In this document: piece by piece, positions 44,437 through 53,214 of the stretch | Position numbering within the stretch: the stretch's first letter is position 1 | Layout of the letters: every line of letters begins with the position of its first letter | NCBI RefSeq assembly: GCF_000613945.1 | Contig: NZ_BAJY01000013.1 | Coordinates: 1 to 64,000 of the forward strand | DNA: 64,000 nt | Source of the DNA: Prevotella falsenii DSM 22864 = JCM 15124 | Lineage (GTDB): Bacteria; Bacteroidota; Bacteroidia; Bacteroidales; Bacteroidaceae | Reading direction: 5' to 3' | Made by a program: the position numbers and the translations under genes | The notes under the pieces: generated by a model | Databases searched by the model: none | Seen by the model: only the letters and a program-made list of their open reading frames with translations | What the model was told of the DNA's origin: nothing

Positions 44437-45621
44437 TCAATATAGAAATCCAAACAGCCAAAGTGGAATTTTGTTGTCTTTTCCTACTTCTGTATTGTAG
44501 CGAGCGTAAATGGTTTCGTTGTTTAAACGCATCTTTGTATTCTCCGCATCGCAAATCCTGAATCTCTTATTTTCGTCTATTATATAAATTCCTTGCTTAT
44601 TCCCTTCGTTTACTAAATGTCCGGACAACAAGGCATTGACAAAGAATGTTTCCATTACATCTTGCTGCTCTACGTGTATCGGATATATTGCGTAGATAAG
44701 GTTAGAGTTGTTCATTATCACCTTTGCCGGTTTTTTAGGAAACTCTTGCCCTACCGGATAGATAATGTTTATCAAGCGTGAATCGGATAAATACTTAATA
44801 TAGTTCATCACAGTTGCACGGCTTGTATTTATCTCTTTTGCCAAATTACTTATATTAGGCGACTTCGGACCTTCTAAAGCGAGCAGGTAGAAAAGTGTCT
44901 TAATCTTCGTCAGATACTTCAGTTCTATTTGCTTGATAAGCAAAATATCCACCTCGGTCATCATATTCATTGTCTTCAGCAAGTTTTCGGAATAATTCCT
45001 GTTTTCCAAAAAGAAGGGATAGTAACCATGATGAATATAATCTTGAAAATATTTTAGCGGACTGACCTTTGGCAAAATCTGCATTGCAATCTGTTCGTGG
45101 TTCTTTATAATATCATCAAGCGAGTAGGTTGGGAAGTTATGTCCCGACATATAATTCAGAAATTCCCTAAACGAAAACCCTCTTAGATTATAGCTCTTGA
45201 CAATACCGTTTAGCTCCGGGTTCTCCTCTTTCAGCCGCATGACGCTCGACCCGGTAAAGACTATCTTCAATTCGGGATAGTTATCGTAGCATTTACGCAA
45301 GTCGTTGCTCCAGTTGGGTTGCTTGAAAACTTGGTCGATGAGTAGAACTTTTCCGCCACCTCTATAAAAATCTCCGGCAAAATCGGCAATTCCTCTTTCC
45401 TGAAAATAGAAATTATTCATATTTATATAAAGGCATTGGCGGTCGTTAGCACCAAATTTCTCTTTCGCATATTGAAGAAGGAAGGTTGTTTTTCCTACAC
45501 CGCGTGTACCCTTAATGCCTATCATTCGGTCGTTCCAATCTATCTCGTCCATAAGCATACGGCGCACCGGTGCATGGTTATGCTCCACTAAGTAGGCGTG
45601 AGTACGGAAAAATGCGTCCAT
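44437..45621 (-). CDS. AAA_14 / DUF4143-type ATPase
   Basis: A 394-residue ATPase. Walker A is GIKGTRGVGKTTFLL (residues about 35-49), Walker B is KVLLIDQVFKQPNW, with IVFTGSSVMRL as the sensor segment. The middle has FSFREFLNYMSGH; the C-terminal part holds a winged-helix (NISNLAKEINTSRATVMNYIKYLSDSRLI) and a DUF4143 region. Such proteins are very common in Bacteroidales, often in many copies, with no clear role; a link to mobile or toxin-like systems has been proposed. The Walker B has Asp-Gln rather than Asp-Glu. It is A+T-richer than its neighbours, possibly acquired. Confidence 0.85.
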   Translation of the reverse strand: MDAFFRTHAYLVEHNHAPVRRMLMDEIDWNDRMIGIKGTRGVGKTTFLLQYAKEKFGANDRQCLYINMNNFYFQERGIADFAGDFYRGGGKVLLIDQVFKQPNWSNDLRKCYDNYPELKIVFTGSSVMRLKEENPELNGIVKSYNLRGFSFREFLNYMSGHNFPTYSLDDIIKNHEQIAMQILPKVSPLKYFQDYIHHGYYPFFLENRNYSENLLKTMNMMTEVDILLIKQIELKYLTKIKTLFYLLALEGPKSPNISNLAKEINTSRATVMNYIKYLSDSRLINIIYPVGQEFPKKPAKVIMNNSNLIYAIYPIHVEQQDVMETFFVNALLSGHLVNEGNKQGIYIIDENKRFRICDAENTKMRLNNETIYARYNTEVGKDNKIPLWLFGFLY

Positions 45622-45782
45622 CTTATTTGCTAAATTATTTCATATTTAAGAGAATGCTAATGGCAAAACACACTTTTTTAATGTATGCGCCTAACAATAT
45701 TTCTCACGTGCAAAGATAACATTTATTTCTCGAATTTGCAAACTATAGATTGCAAAAACGTGTTTTTTACTATTATTTATAT

Positions 45783-45813
45783 TTTGTCTTCTTACATATT
45801 TGCAGTACCTTTG
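45783..45813 (+). promoter_or_regulatory. Promoter with duplicated -7 segment ahead of the ATP-grasp gene
   Basis: TTTG (45783-45786), 19 bp, TACCTTTG (45806-45813), a full consensus. The segment TTTGCATAAGATATAGCT follows here and again at about 45877-45894, where TATCTTTG gives a second -7 box. Between them lies the palindrome GAAAGTAAACTTTC. Two start sites are likely. Confidence 0.7.
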
Positions 45814-45904
45814 CATAAGATATAGCTGCACTCGGCAAATTGAAAGTAAACTTTCTTTGCTCTCGCTGGCAATATCTTTGCATAAGATATAGCTAAAAAA
45901 CAGA

Positions 45905-46987
45905 ATGACACTTCATATATTTAACCCTGAACACGATATGTCGTTAGCACAGAATAGTCCTAACTACACTCCGTCGCGAGCGGCTTTGCAAATACGCAAC
46001 GACTTGGCTTTCTTGCCCTATATATGGGCAAAGCAAGGTGATGCCATATTGGTAAATGATGTTACGAAGGCGTGTGCTTCGGTTGAAAAACTTCGATTGA
46101 AAAAGAAAGAAGTGTGTTTTGTTGATGCTGACACTTTAGAAAGTATTTCCGACAAGATAGAAACCGTTTCGCCGTGGGGCTGGAACTGCACGATTAAAGC
46201 GCAATTACGGCAGGTGGGAATATCGCAACAACTGTTGCCTTCTGCCGAACAGTTGGATAGAATAGCCCGTTTAAGCAATAGACAGTTTGCTGTTGGCTTG
46301 CTCTCTACGTTGAAAGCATTGCTACCTATGGACGCTATCGTAGGCAAATCGTATTATTTTGACAATCTTGACGATTTGCGTGCGAAGGCAAAAAATATAG
46401 GGAAGGCTGTCGTCAAGGCACCTTGGAGCGGCAGTGGAAGAGGACTTCGGTTTACCGATGAAGAAATTTCCACTGTCCATCTGAATTGGGCAAAGAATGT
46501 TATTGCGCAACAACAAGGCATTATTTTAGAACCTTATTATAATAAGGTGAAAGACTTTGCGATGGAGTTCCATGCGGAAAAAGCCGGCGTGAAGTATTGC
46601 GGTCTGTCGGTTTTCTTGTCTTTGCATGGTGCTTATACCGGAAGTATGATTGCCGATGAGGGTAGAAAACGAGAGCTATTGGGGCAATACATTGATATAG
46701 AAGTGTTGGATACGATAAAAGAAAACCTGACAAACCTATTGGAACAGAATATTAAAGGCAAATACGAAGGACCGTTAGGTGTTGATATGATGATAGTTGA
46801 AAGCAAACGTTCGTCTTATTCTGCAACTTCGTCTTATTCCATTCACCCCCTTGTAGAGGTAAATCTGCGTCGTACAATGGGGCATGTGGCTTTATCGCTT
46901 TACGATGAAATACAGACACAAAATAAGATTATGCAGATTACGTTTGACGGTTTACACCACATGTTAGAAATAAACGACGGCGTGTAA
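45905..46987 (+). CDS. ATP-grasp-like protein of unknown substrate
   Basis: A 360-residue protein that begins MTLHIFNPEHDMSLAQNSPN, a start conserved in Bacteroidota homologues. ATP-grasp features: AIVGKSYYFDNLDDLRAKAK, the glycine-rich KAPWSGSGRGLRF loop (phosphate binding), GIILEPYYNKVKDFAMEFHA, and the metal-binding IHPLVEVNLRRTMGHVALSL near the end. It should ligate an acid to an amine at the cost of ATP, but the substrate is not known. It stands alone with a duplicated promoter. The repeat module begins 4 bp after its stop. Confidence 0.72.
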   Translation: MTLHIFNPEHDMSLAQNSPNYTPSRAALQIRNDLAFLPYIWAKQGDAILVNDVTKACASVEKLRLKKKEVCFVDADTLESISDKIETVSPWGWNCTIKAQLRQVGISQQLLPSAEQLDRIARLSNRQFAVGLLSTLKALLPMDAIVGKSYYFDNLDDLRAKAKNIGKAVVKAPWSGSGRGLRFTDEEISTVHLNWAKNVIAQQQGIILEPYYNKVKDFAMEFHAEKAGVKYCGLSVFLSLHGAYTGSMIADEGRKRELLGQYIDIEVLDTIKENLTNLLEQNIKGKYEGPLGVDMMIVESKRSSYSATSSYSIHPLVEVNLRRTMGHVALSLYDEIQTQNKIMQITFDGLHHMLEINDGV

Positions 46988-46991
46988 TAGC

Positions 46992-47090
46992 GTGAGTTCG
47001 GCATCAGAAAGCAGGTTAAGCAGACAAGTATCGCAGATGGTTTTTGGCAAATCCGCTGATGAAGCGGTGAACGTTTTTAGGTTTAATATT
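46992..47090 (+). repeat. 5' flanking module of the 184-bp element
   Basis: Begins GTGAGTTCGGCATCAGAAAGC, immediately after the ATP-grasp stop; 99 bp. Confidence 0.78.
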
Positions 47091-47274
47091 GTAAAGATAA
47101 TTCTGTTAAAAAGTGATATAATCGGTTTGGTGTTGCGAAACCGTAGGTTTTACGATGCAAAACCTACGGTTTAACCGTGCAAAACCTACGGTTTTGGAAC
47201 GCGAAACAATAGGTTTTGCAATGCGCTGATAGCGAGATAGTTGCGCGATAGCTACGCTTGCGAAAAATATTTAC
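47091..47274 (+). repeat. 184-bp dispersed element, copy 9, with 3' module to about 47330
   Basis: Exactly 184 bp, GTAAAGATAATTCTG to GAAAAATATTTAC. Arms CCGTAGGTTTTAC, GCAAAACCTACGG and GCAAAACCTACGG. The 3' module (TTTTCGCTCTTTTCCCG, TCGAAGAGTGTGTTTTC) continues to about 47330. Confidence 0.92.
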
Positions 47275-47352
47275 ACATTTATTGCCTTCTTTTCGCTCTT
47301 TTCCCGTTCCTCGAAGAGTGTGTTTTCTTGCTGTTTTCAGATAAAATATACT

Positions 47353-47391
47353 ACACGAAGAAAACATCTGAAGGCAATGTTTTCTTCGTGT
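47353..47391. terminator. Hairpin terminator of porin gene
   Basis: Perfect 15-bp arms ACACGAAGAAAACAT / ATGTTTTCTTCGTGT with a 9-nt loop, between the convergent ATP-grasp and porin genes; the T-run is weak. Confidence 0.7.
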
Positions 47392-47414
47392 ACGTTGTCT
47401 TCTTGCGAATGTTT

Positions 47415-48529
47415 TTAAAACTTAAAGCTCAATTGTACGTCTACCAACGAATAGTCCGGTTTCGCCAAACTACGGTCGTGAACGTGGGCATATTCGCTTG
47501 AAAGTCGCACGTTATAATTTATTTCGTAGTTAAAACCTATTTCGTACAAAGTGCGTTGCTTCTCTGCGCCCTTTGAAGGTTGGTACATATCGTAACGTGC
47601 TTTCGCATAGAGCTTTTTCTTAATGATAGGTGCCATAACGAGCGCATAAACACCTTGCGCTTTGTTACCATTGCTGCTGAGCGTACAGTCTTTCGCAGCC
47701 GCATCATTTGTGTTTACAAGCGATTTTGCAAAAGCCTCGCCTGTAGAGTGCGCGTACTCCGAACGGAAAGTCCAACCGTTTGCCACGTATTCTGCAGAAA
47801 TGGCATAGCGACGTTGCTGCAACTTGCGAACTCCATTTTGTGTTACACCGTTTTCATCGACCATGTGCCTTTACGGGCATACGAACCTGTCCAACCGAAC
47901 CAACCAATGCGCATACCTGCCACCGGCATAACCCAGACACCGCCGATAATATTCTTTTGTTCGTCCACATCTTTCACGTTAATGCCTTGTCCGTTAAACA
48001 CACCAACCTGATAGTGCAGCAAGTTTCTGCCGGAAGCATTTTTAAGGAAGTCGCCCTGAATTTGTACTCCTATGTCGCGTCCGTTAGAGCTGTGCGCTCC
48101 TGCACGGTCGGAAAAACCGGCTAATTTACTAATTACTTGCGAATTGCCCATAAATCCTAACGTGATGGGGTGTATTGGATTTTCAAACGTAAACGGATTT
48201 TTGAACTGCCCGACCTTTACACGGAAGAAGGTGTATTTTTGCCATTCGGTGAACAAATCGACCACGCGTGGCGACGAACCTAAAACAGACGTATTGCCAT
48301 TAAACTGAATTTGTGCTTTCCAAGCCCAATCATCAAAGAATTTACCATCGAGCGAAACACGACCTAAACGCAAGTTAAACGAATTTGCCTTTGCGTTGTC
48401 TTGGTCTGTGAATTGATACTGTGCAATGCCAAAGCCCGATAGCCTTACATTGTTTACCCACTTTGCCGTTTGTGCAGATGTATTAGAAATTGCTAACGCC
48501 ATTACTGCCAATGTGAAGAACTTTTTCAT
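47415..48529 (-). CDS. OprO/OprP-type outer membrane porin, frameshifted at about 47864
   Basis: A 371-residue protein when repaired. The signal peptide MKKFFTLAVMALAISNTSAQ is followed by beta-strand-rich sequence with porin O/P features: VRLSGFGIAQYQFTDQDNAK, FNLRLGRVSLDGKFFDDWAW, RVKVGQFKNPFTFENPIHP, GRDIGVQIQGDFL. The second frame continues with strands and ends LVDVQLSFKF, with the terminal Phe expected for insertion by the Bam complex. Adding one A (on the minus strand CACATGG becomes CACAATGG) joins KGTMVDENGVTQ. It forms an outer-membrane pore, possibly for phosphate or polyphosphate; specificity is not readable. Confidence 0.85.
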
Positions 48530-48700
48530 AAATATCTTTTAACTACTATATTGAGTTTATTGTTTCGAGCAGCAAAGATAATAAAATTTGATAGAAAGTA
48601 AAAACAATTCTTAAATTTTTCATCGTAAAATCTTATTGAACGTACGGTTCGATATAAGAATTAAGCAAGTATATTGTTTATATAAGGTACTTTAAGGAAG

Positions 48701-48757
48701 AACCGATTGGGGTTTAATCCCCAATCGTTCATTAGCATCCTTGACTGCTTTTGTTCA
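48701..48757. repeat. Dispersed hairpin repeat of the CCCCAATCGGTT family
   Basis: AACCGATTGGGG / CCCCAATCGTT form an immediate inverted repeat, followed by ATTAGCATCCTTGACTGC and TTTTGTTC, as in the copy at 3869. Lies in the divergent region between the porin and rlmD; the rest of that region shows only a TAACTTTG box at 48836-48843 for rlmD. Confidence 0.7.
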
Positions 48758-48859
48758 CGAGTAGCATTGTTCGGAATAGTAGACCCGCATCAGCAGTTTT
48801 AGTGCAAGGCTGCCATGCAAACCAAAAAAAATAACTAACTTTGCAGCAAATATAAGAAA

Positions 48860-50290
48860 ATGAGCAGGAAAAGGAAACCGTTACCTATATTAGAAAACAT
48901 TGAAATAGAAGCTGTTGCAGCAGAAGGAAAGTGTGTTGCACACGTAAACGATATGGTTGTGTTCGTTCCGTTTGTAGTGCCGGGCGATGTTGTAGACCTT
49001 CAGGTGCGCAAGAAGCGTAATAGCTATTGCGAAGCTACGGTGGTGAGAATGATACAACCAAGTCCTATTCGCATTGCCCCTAAATGCGAACACTTCGGCG
49101 TTTGCGGAGGTTGCAAGTGGCAAAACCTTCCTTATAAAGAACAATTAGCTGCCAAACAACAGCAGGTTATCGACCAGCTGACACGAATAGGCAAGGTTGA
49201 ACTACCCGATATTTCGCCTATTTTAGGCTCCGAAAAAACAGAAGAATATCGCAATAAGTTGGAATTTGCTTGTTCCAACAAACGTTGGTACACCAAGGAA
49301 GAGTTAGAAGCATTGCCCGAAGGCGTAGGTTTGGCGCAGGGTGCAATAGGTTTCCACATAACGGGCGCATTCGACAAGATTTATCCTATCGAGAAATGCG
49401 TGCTGATGGACGACTATTGTAATAAGGTGAGAAATGCTATTTACAATTATGCTTTGGAGCATAACCTTACCTTTTTCGACATTAGAGAGCAGCACGGCTT
49501 GTTGCGCGACATTATGGTGCGAAACTCGAATACCGGCGAATGGATGCTGCTTGTCCAATTTCATTACGATGAAGCAGGCGACGAAGAACGCGCAATGGGC
49601 TTGATGCAGTTCATAGCCGATGAGTTTCAGGAAATCACTTCATTATTATATGTAGACAACCAAAAGGGCAACGACACGTTCAACGATTTGGAATTGACCG
49701 TATTTAAAGGCAACGACCATATATTTGAACTGATGGAAGACCTTCGTTTCAAGGTGGGGGCAAAGAGCTTTTATCAAACCAATACCGACCAAGCCTACCA
49801 TTTATATAGTGTGGCACGCGAATTTGCCAACCTTACGGGCAGCGAATTGGTTTACGACTTATACACCGGTACGGGAACCATTGCGAACTTTGTGGCTAAA
49901 AGGGCGAAGAAAGTAATCGGTATAGAATATGTGCCCGAAGCGATAGAAGATGCAAAAATAAACTCGGAGATAAACAAAATAGAAAACACATTGTTCTATG
50001 CGGGCGATATGAAAGACATCTTGACCGAGGACTTCGTGAAGCAACATGGACGCCCCGACGTTATCATTACCGACCCACCTCGTGCCGGTATGCACGCCGA
50101 TGTGGTGAATGTGATTTTGGGCGCGCACCCGCAACGGATTGTTTATGTAAGTTGCAACCCCGCAACACAAGCCCGCGACTTGGCACTTTTAGACAAAGAC
50201 TATCGGGTTGTGGCTGTTCAGCCTGTCGATATGTTCCCACATACGCCCCATGTAGAGAACGTTGTATTGTTGGAAGCGAGGGTAAAGTAA
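48860..50290 (+). CDS. rlmD: 23S rRNA (uracil-C5)-methyltransferase RlmD
   Basis: A 476-residue enzyme of the RumA/RlmD family. Residues 5-65 form a TRAM RNA-binding domain. A 4Fe-4S cluster site is visible: CEHFGVCGGCKW, with the fourth Cys in CVLMDDYC or nearby. The catalytic domain has SFYQTNTDQAYHLY, LVYDLYTGTGTIANF (SAM binding), IITDPPRAGMH, and the nucleophile motif YVSCNPATQARDL with Cys. It uses SAM to methylate a uracil of 23S rRNA (U1939 in E. coli, by family knowledge). A monocistronic gene; a 184-bp element follows 111 bp after its stop. Confidence 0.9.
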   Translation: MSRKRKPLPILENIEIEAVAAEGKCVAHVNDMVVFVPFVVPGDVVDLQVRKKRNSYCEATVVRMIQPSPIRIAPKCEHFGVCGGCKWQNLPYKEQLAAKQQQVIDQLTRIGKVELPDISPILGSEKTEEYRNKLEFACSNKRWYTKEELEALPEGVGLAQGAIGFHITGAFDKIYPIEKCVLMDDYCNKVRNAIYNYALEHNLTFFDIREQHGLLRDIMVRNSNTGEWMLLVQFHYDEAGDEERAMGLMQFIADEFQEITSLLYVDNQKGNDTFNDLELTVFKGNDHIFELMEDLRFKVGAKSFYQTNTDQAYHLYSVAREFANLTGSELVYDLYTGTGTIANFVAKRAKKVIGIEYVPEAIEDAKINSEINKIENTLFYAGDMKDILTEDFVKQHGRPDVIITDPPRAGMHADVVNVILGAHPQRIVYVSCNPATQARDLALLDKDYRVVAVQPVDMFPHTPHVENVVLLEARVK

Positions 50291-50401
50291 AGCGCGCAAA
50301 ACGATAACAGACAGGAGAGAGTGGGGGCTGTCGATGTTGATAGAAGCTGTTGGCTTTCCCATTCTTTCCGAAAGCAAATTCTTGGAAATACCTTTGGTAT
50401 T

Positions 50402-50585
50402 GTAAAAATAACTCCGTTAAAAAGTAATAACTGCGCTTTGGCGTTGCGAAAGCGTAGGTTCTGCAATGCAAAACAACCGCTTTTACCATGCAAAAACTAC
50501 GCTTTCGGAATGCAAAACAATAGGTCTTATAATGCACTGATGATGAGATGGTTATACGATAGATACCTCTGTGAAATATATTTAC
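50402..50585 (+). repeat. 184-bp dispersed element, copy 10
   Basis: Exactly 184 bp, GTAAAAATAACTCCG to GAAATATATTTAC. Arms GCGTAGGTTCTGC, GCAAAACAACCGC and GCAAAAACTACGC; arm 1 fits arm 3 better than arm 2. The most diverged full-length copy. The rest of the gap 50291-50768 holds only a TACCTTTG box at 50740-50747 for the Lrp gene. Confidence 0.88.
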
Positions 50586-50768
50586 GGTCTTATTATCCGT
50601 TCCCATCTCTCAAGTAAATTGTCTTCATTAATTTTTAAATCGTTCCATAGCAAGACCTAAAAGGCACGATTTTTCAGCCTTAAAGTTGCGAATTATAACT
50701 TGTTATGAAAAAATAATTGGTAGGTTGAGAAGTTTATTGTACCTTTGTCGCAAATTTTATTAAGATAA

Positions 50769-51266
50769 ATGGCACATAGAAGTTTAGATCAATTAGACAA
50801 AAAAATTCTTCGCCTTATTGCAGAAGATGCACGTATTCCATTTTTGGAAGTAGCACGCGAATGTAAGGTAAGTGGTGCGGCAATTCACCAGAGAATTCAG
50901 AAACTAACAAACTTGGGTATTCTCAAAGGTTCACAATTTATTATCGACCCTGAAAAGATAGGCTATGAAACCTGTGCTTTTATGGGATTGAACTTAAAGA
51001 ACCCCGAGAATTTTGATGAAGTGGTAGAGGCTTTGAAGAAAATCCCGGAAGTTGTGGAATGTCATTTCACAACGGGCGAGTACGATTTGTTTATCAAAGT
51101 CTATGCTCAAAACAATCATCATCTTTTAAACATTATCCACGACAAGCTCCAAGCATTGGGTTTGGCTCGAAGTGTAAGTATCATTTCTTACAACGCCGTA
51201 ATCGATCGCCCGCTCCCAATCAACGACTTTGCAGTGGGAGAATATTCGGAACCGGTTGAAGAATAA
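50769..51266 (+). CDS. Lrp/AsnC-family transcriptional regulator
   Basis: A 165-residue protein. Residues about 5-60 form the AsnC-type helix-turn-helix (LDQLDKKILRLIAEDARIPF, LEVARECKVSGAAIHQRIQK). Residues about 75-150 form the RAM ligand-binding domain (TCAFMGLNLKNPENFDEVVE, VVECHFTTGEYDLFIKVYAQ). The family senses amino acids or related metabolites and acts as dimers to octamers on DNA. The length is normal. The regulated genes are not apparent from the neighbours. A nested hairpin terminator follows. Confidence 0.9.
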   Translation: MAHRSLDQLDKKILRLIAEDARIPFLEVARECKVSGAAIHQRIQKLTNLGILKGSQFIIDPEKIGYETCAFMGLNLKNPENFDEVVEALKKIPEVVECHFTTGEYDLFIKVYAQNNHHLLNIIHDKLQALGLARSVSIISYNAVIDRPLPINDFAVGEYSEPVEE

Positions 51267-51284
51267 ACCACTTATAAATAACAA

Positions 51285-51353
51285 TTCAAGCACTTTTTAC
51301 CGTAAATAAAAGGTTGTTGCAAACCTTTATTGCATTGGTGGAAAGTGCTTGAA
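51285..51353. terminator. Nested bidirectional terminator
   Basis: Outer stem TTCAAGCACTTT / AAAGTGCTTGAA with inner stem AATAAAAGGTT / AACCTTTATT; T-run on the + strand (TGTTTTTT). Between the convergent Lrp and glycoside hydrolase genes. Confidence 0.85.
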
Positions 51354-51365
51354 CTGTTTTTTATC

Positions 51366-53066
51366 TTATCGTTTGATAAAGAAATAACCGACTTTATGGC
51401 TCACTTTTCGTTTCGCCGAATGGGCGCGAAGTCGGTAAGTGCCATTTTTAAGACTATAAATATTTAAGGTGTCGTGATGCGAAGCAACGTAGTAAATCTT
51501 CATAATCGTATTGCCCTGCATCGTTTCAACGGTGAAATAGTCTATATCCATTGCGTTCAAATCTTCCGGAAGGGCAATTGTTTCACCGTCATTTGTAAGT
51601 AGTCTGCTCTCAAAATCTTCTTTCTCGAATACACTTTGCAGCGCATCGCTTTCGTTGCCGTACCTGTCCATTGCCGTAATGGCATAATGTTGTTGATGTT
51701 TTGCCCCCTGATGTACGAACGACGTTCCTTGAAATCTTGCCATAACAAGATTGCGGGGGTCTTTCACGTCTACGGGGTGGCTGCTGCTCATATATATATT
51801 ATAATAAGGTGAATTTCCTTTCCAACGTATCGTTTTTGCGCCTTGTGCACCTATCAATGTTACTACGGAGTTGCCCTGAACGTAGGTAGGGGCTTTCGGT
51901 TTTCTGCTGCTTATCCATGTCAGGGCAGGCGTAAGTGCCGGCACAGCATTAAAACGTTTCTCGAAGTTATATACACCTTGTCGGTTGTCCAACAAGAATT
52001 TAGAACGGAAATGCGCATGTCCCATTCCCAACCATCGGCTGACATGCATCTGGCGGGTAAGTTCTTCGAGTCCCCAATTGCCCTCTCGCGGGTCAAGAAA
52101 GTATGTTCCAAGTCCTGAAATTATATCATGTCCGTTGGAATTTTCCACCCAATCGGCACTGAAAGGGTAATAATTGTCGCCCCGCCAATATTGCATCGGG
52201 TAGAGCTGGTCCATTATTCGCGTCTTTACCCATAGTTGCGCATCTTGCGAAACACGATTTTTGGCATTATAGTTTTTCGATGAATATCTGTTTAAGTCAT
52301 CGTATTTGCCAATAGGCGAACAAGAAATCTTTACCCAAGGCTTAAGTTTCTTCACCCTGTAATGTATTTCCCTGACAATGTTGGTAATGTTTTCCCGGCG
52401 TGCTTCCGGTGTGTCGCCGTTCCTGTACGTCGGGTATGGCCAACCGTCAGGATACCTTATATAATCTAAATTGATACCGTCAATATCGTAGTTTCGGGTT
52501 ATTTCTGCACAGATTTCGCCCAAATACCCTGCAATCTTAGGGTCTTCAGGGTTTACGTAAGCACCTGTTGCGAAACTTCTGATGCTGAATCCTTTTTGTT
52601 TCATCAGTCTGCAACCTAACGATTTAGCAGCTCCGACAGGCATTGCGGCAATCCATGCGTGTATTTCCAACCCACGTTTATGACATTCTTCAACGGCAAA
52701 CGCCAACGGGTCGTAGTTCGGATTTCCGTTTTCTCTGCCCGTTAAGCATTTGTCCCAAGGCTCTATGACGGACGGATAGATAGTGGCTGCACGCACACGC
52801 GTTTGCAACAGAACGGTATTGATGTTTGCCGCAACATATTTATCTAAAATATCAATGAGTTCCTGCTTTTGTCTTTCAATGCCTTCTGCCGAGTTTGCAA
52901 ATGTCGTTGGCCAATCAAGGTTGTTTAAAGTCGTCAGCCAAACAGCACGGGTTTCACGCTTTTTGAAAGGTTTTGTATCCCAATTTATAAATATTTCGTT
53001 CGTTTGTGCAAAGCAATTTATTATGAAACAGCTTAGTAATATCAGTGTTATTATCTTTTTATTCAT
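51366..53066 (-). CDS. Family-10-like glycosylhydrolase (GHL10 / DUF187), secreted
   Basis: A 566-residue protein with signal peptide MNKKIITLILLSCFIINCFA. Residues about 35-340 make a TIM-barrel of the GHL10 type: RETRAVWLTTLNNLDWPTTF, ANINTVLLQTRVRAATIYPS, LEIHAWIAAMPVG, DIDGINLDYIRYPDGWPYPT with likely acidic active-site residues, WVKISCSPIGKYDDL. The C-terminal part is a fibronectin-III-like beta domain (SSHPVDVKDPRNLVMARFQG...HYAITAMDRYGNESD). Members are thought to cleave peptidoglycan-linked or other glycans; the substrate here is unknown. Divergent from the OMP gene at 53215. Confidence 0.87.
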   Translation of the reverse strand: MNKKIITLILLSCFIINCFAQTNEIFINWDTKPFKKRETRAVWLTTLNNLDWPTTFANSAEGIERQKQELIDILDKYVAANINTVLLQTRVRAATIYPSVIEPWDKCLTGRENGNPNYDPLAFAVEECHKRGLEIHAWIAAMPVGAAKSLGCRLMKQKGFSIRSFATGAYVNPEDPKIAGYLGEICAEITRNYDIDGINLDYIRYPDGWPYPTYRNGDTPEARRENITNIVREIHYRVKKLKPWVKISCSPIGKYDDLNRYSSKNYNAKNRVSQDAQLWVKTRIMDQLYPMQYWRGDNYYPFSADWVENSNGHDIISGLGTYFLDPREGNWGLEELTRQMHVSRWLGMGHAHFRSKFLLDNRQGVYNFEKRFNAVPALTPALTWISSRKPKAPTYVQGNSVVTLIGAQGAKTIRWKGNSPYYNIYMSSSHPVDVKDPRNLVMARFQGTSFVHQGAKHQQHYAITAMDRYGNESDALQSVFEKEDFESRLLTNDGETIALPEDLNAMDIDYFTVETMQGNTIMKIYYVASHHDTLNIYSLKNGTYRLRAHSAKRKVSHKVGYFFIKR

Positions 53067-53139
53067 ACGTTTTAAGCATATTTACAAGCAAAAAGTGAAG
53101 GACTTATTTGCAAATCAGGCACAAAGATAGGCAATAATT

Positions 53140-53169
53140 TTTGTAATTCAAATAATTCTACTACCTTTG
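53140..53169 (+). promoter_or_regulatory. Promoter for the OMP-recR gene group
   Basis: TTTG (53140-53143), 18 bp, TACCTTTG (53162-53169), 45 bp before the start at 53215. Confidence 0.65.
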
Positions 53170-53214
53170 TCAATGGAATTTAGCAATAAATAGATTTTAC
53201 AATAACAGTATTAT

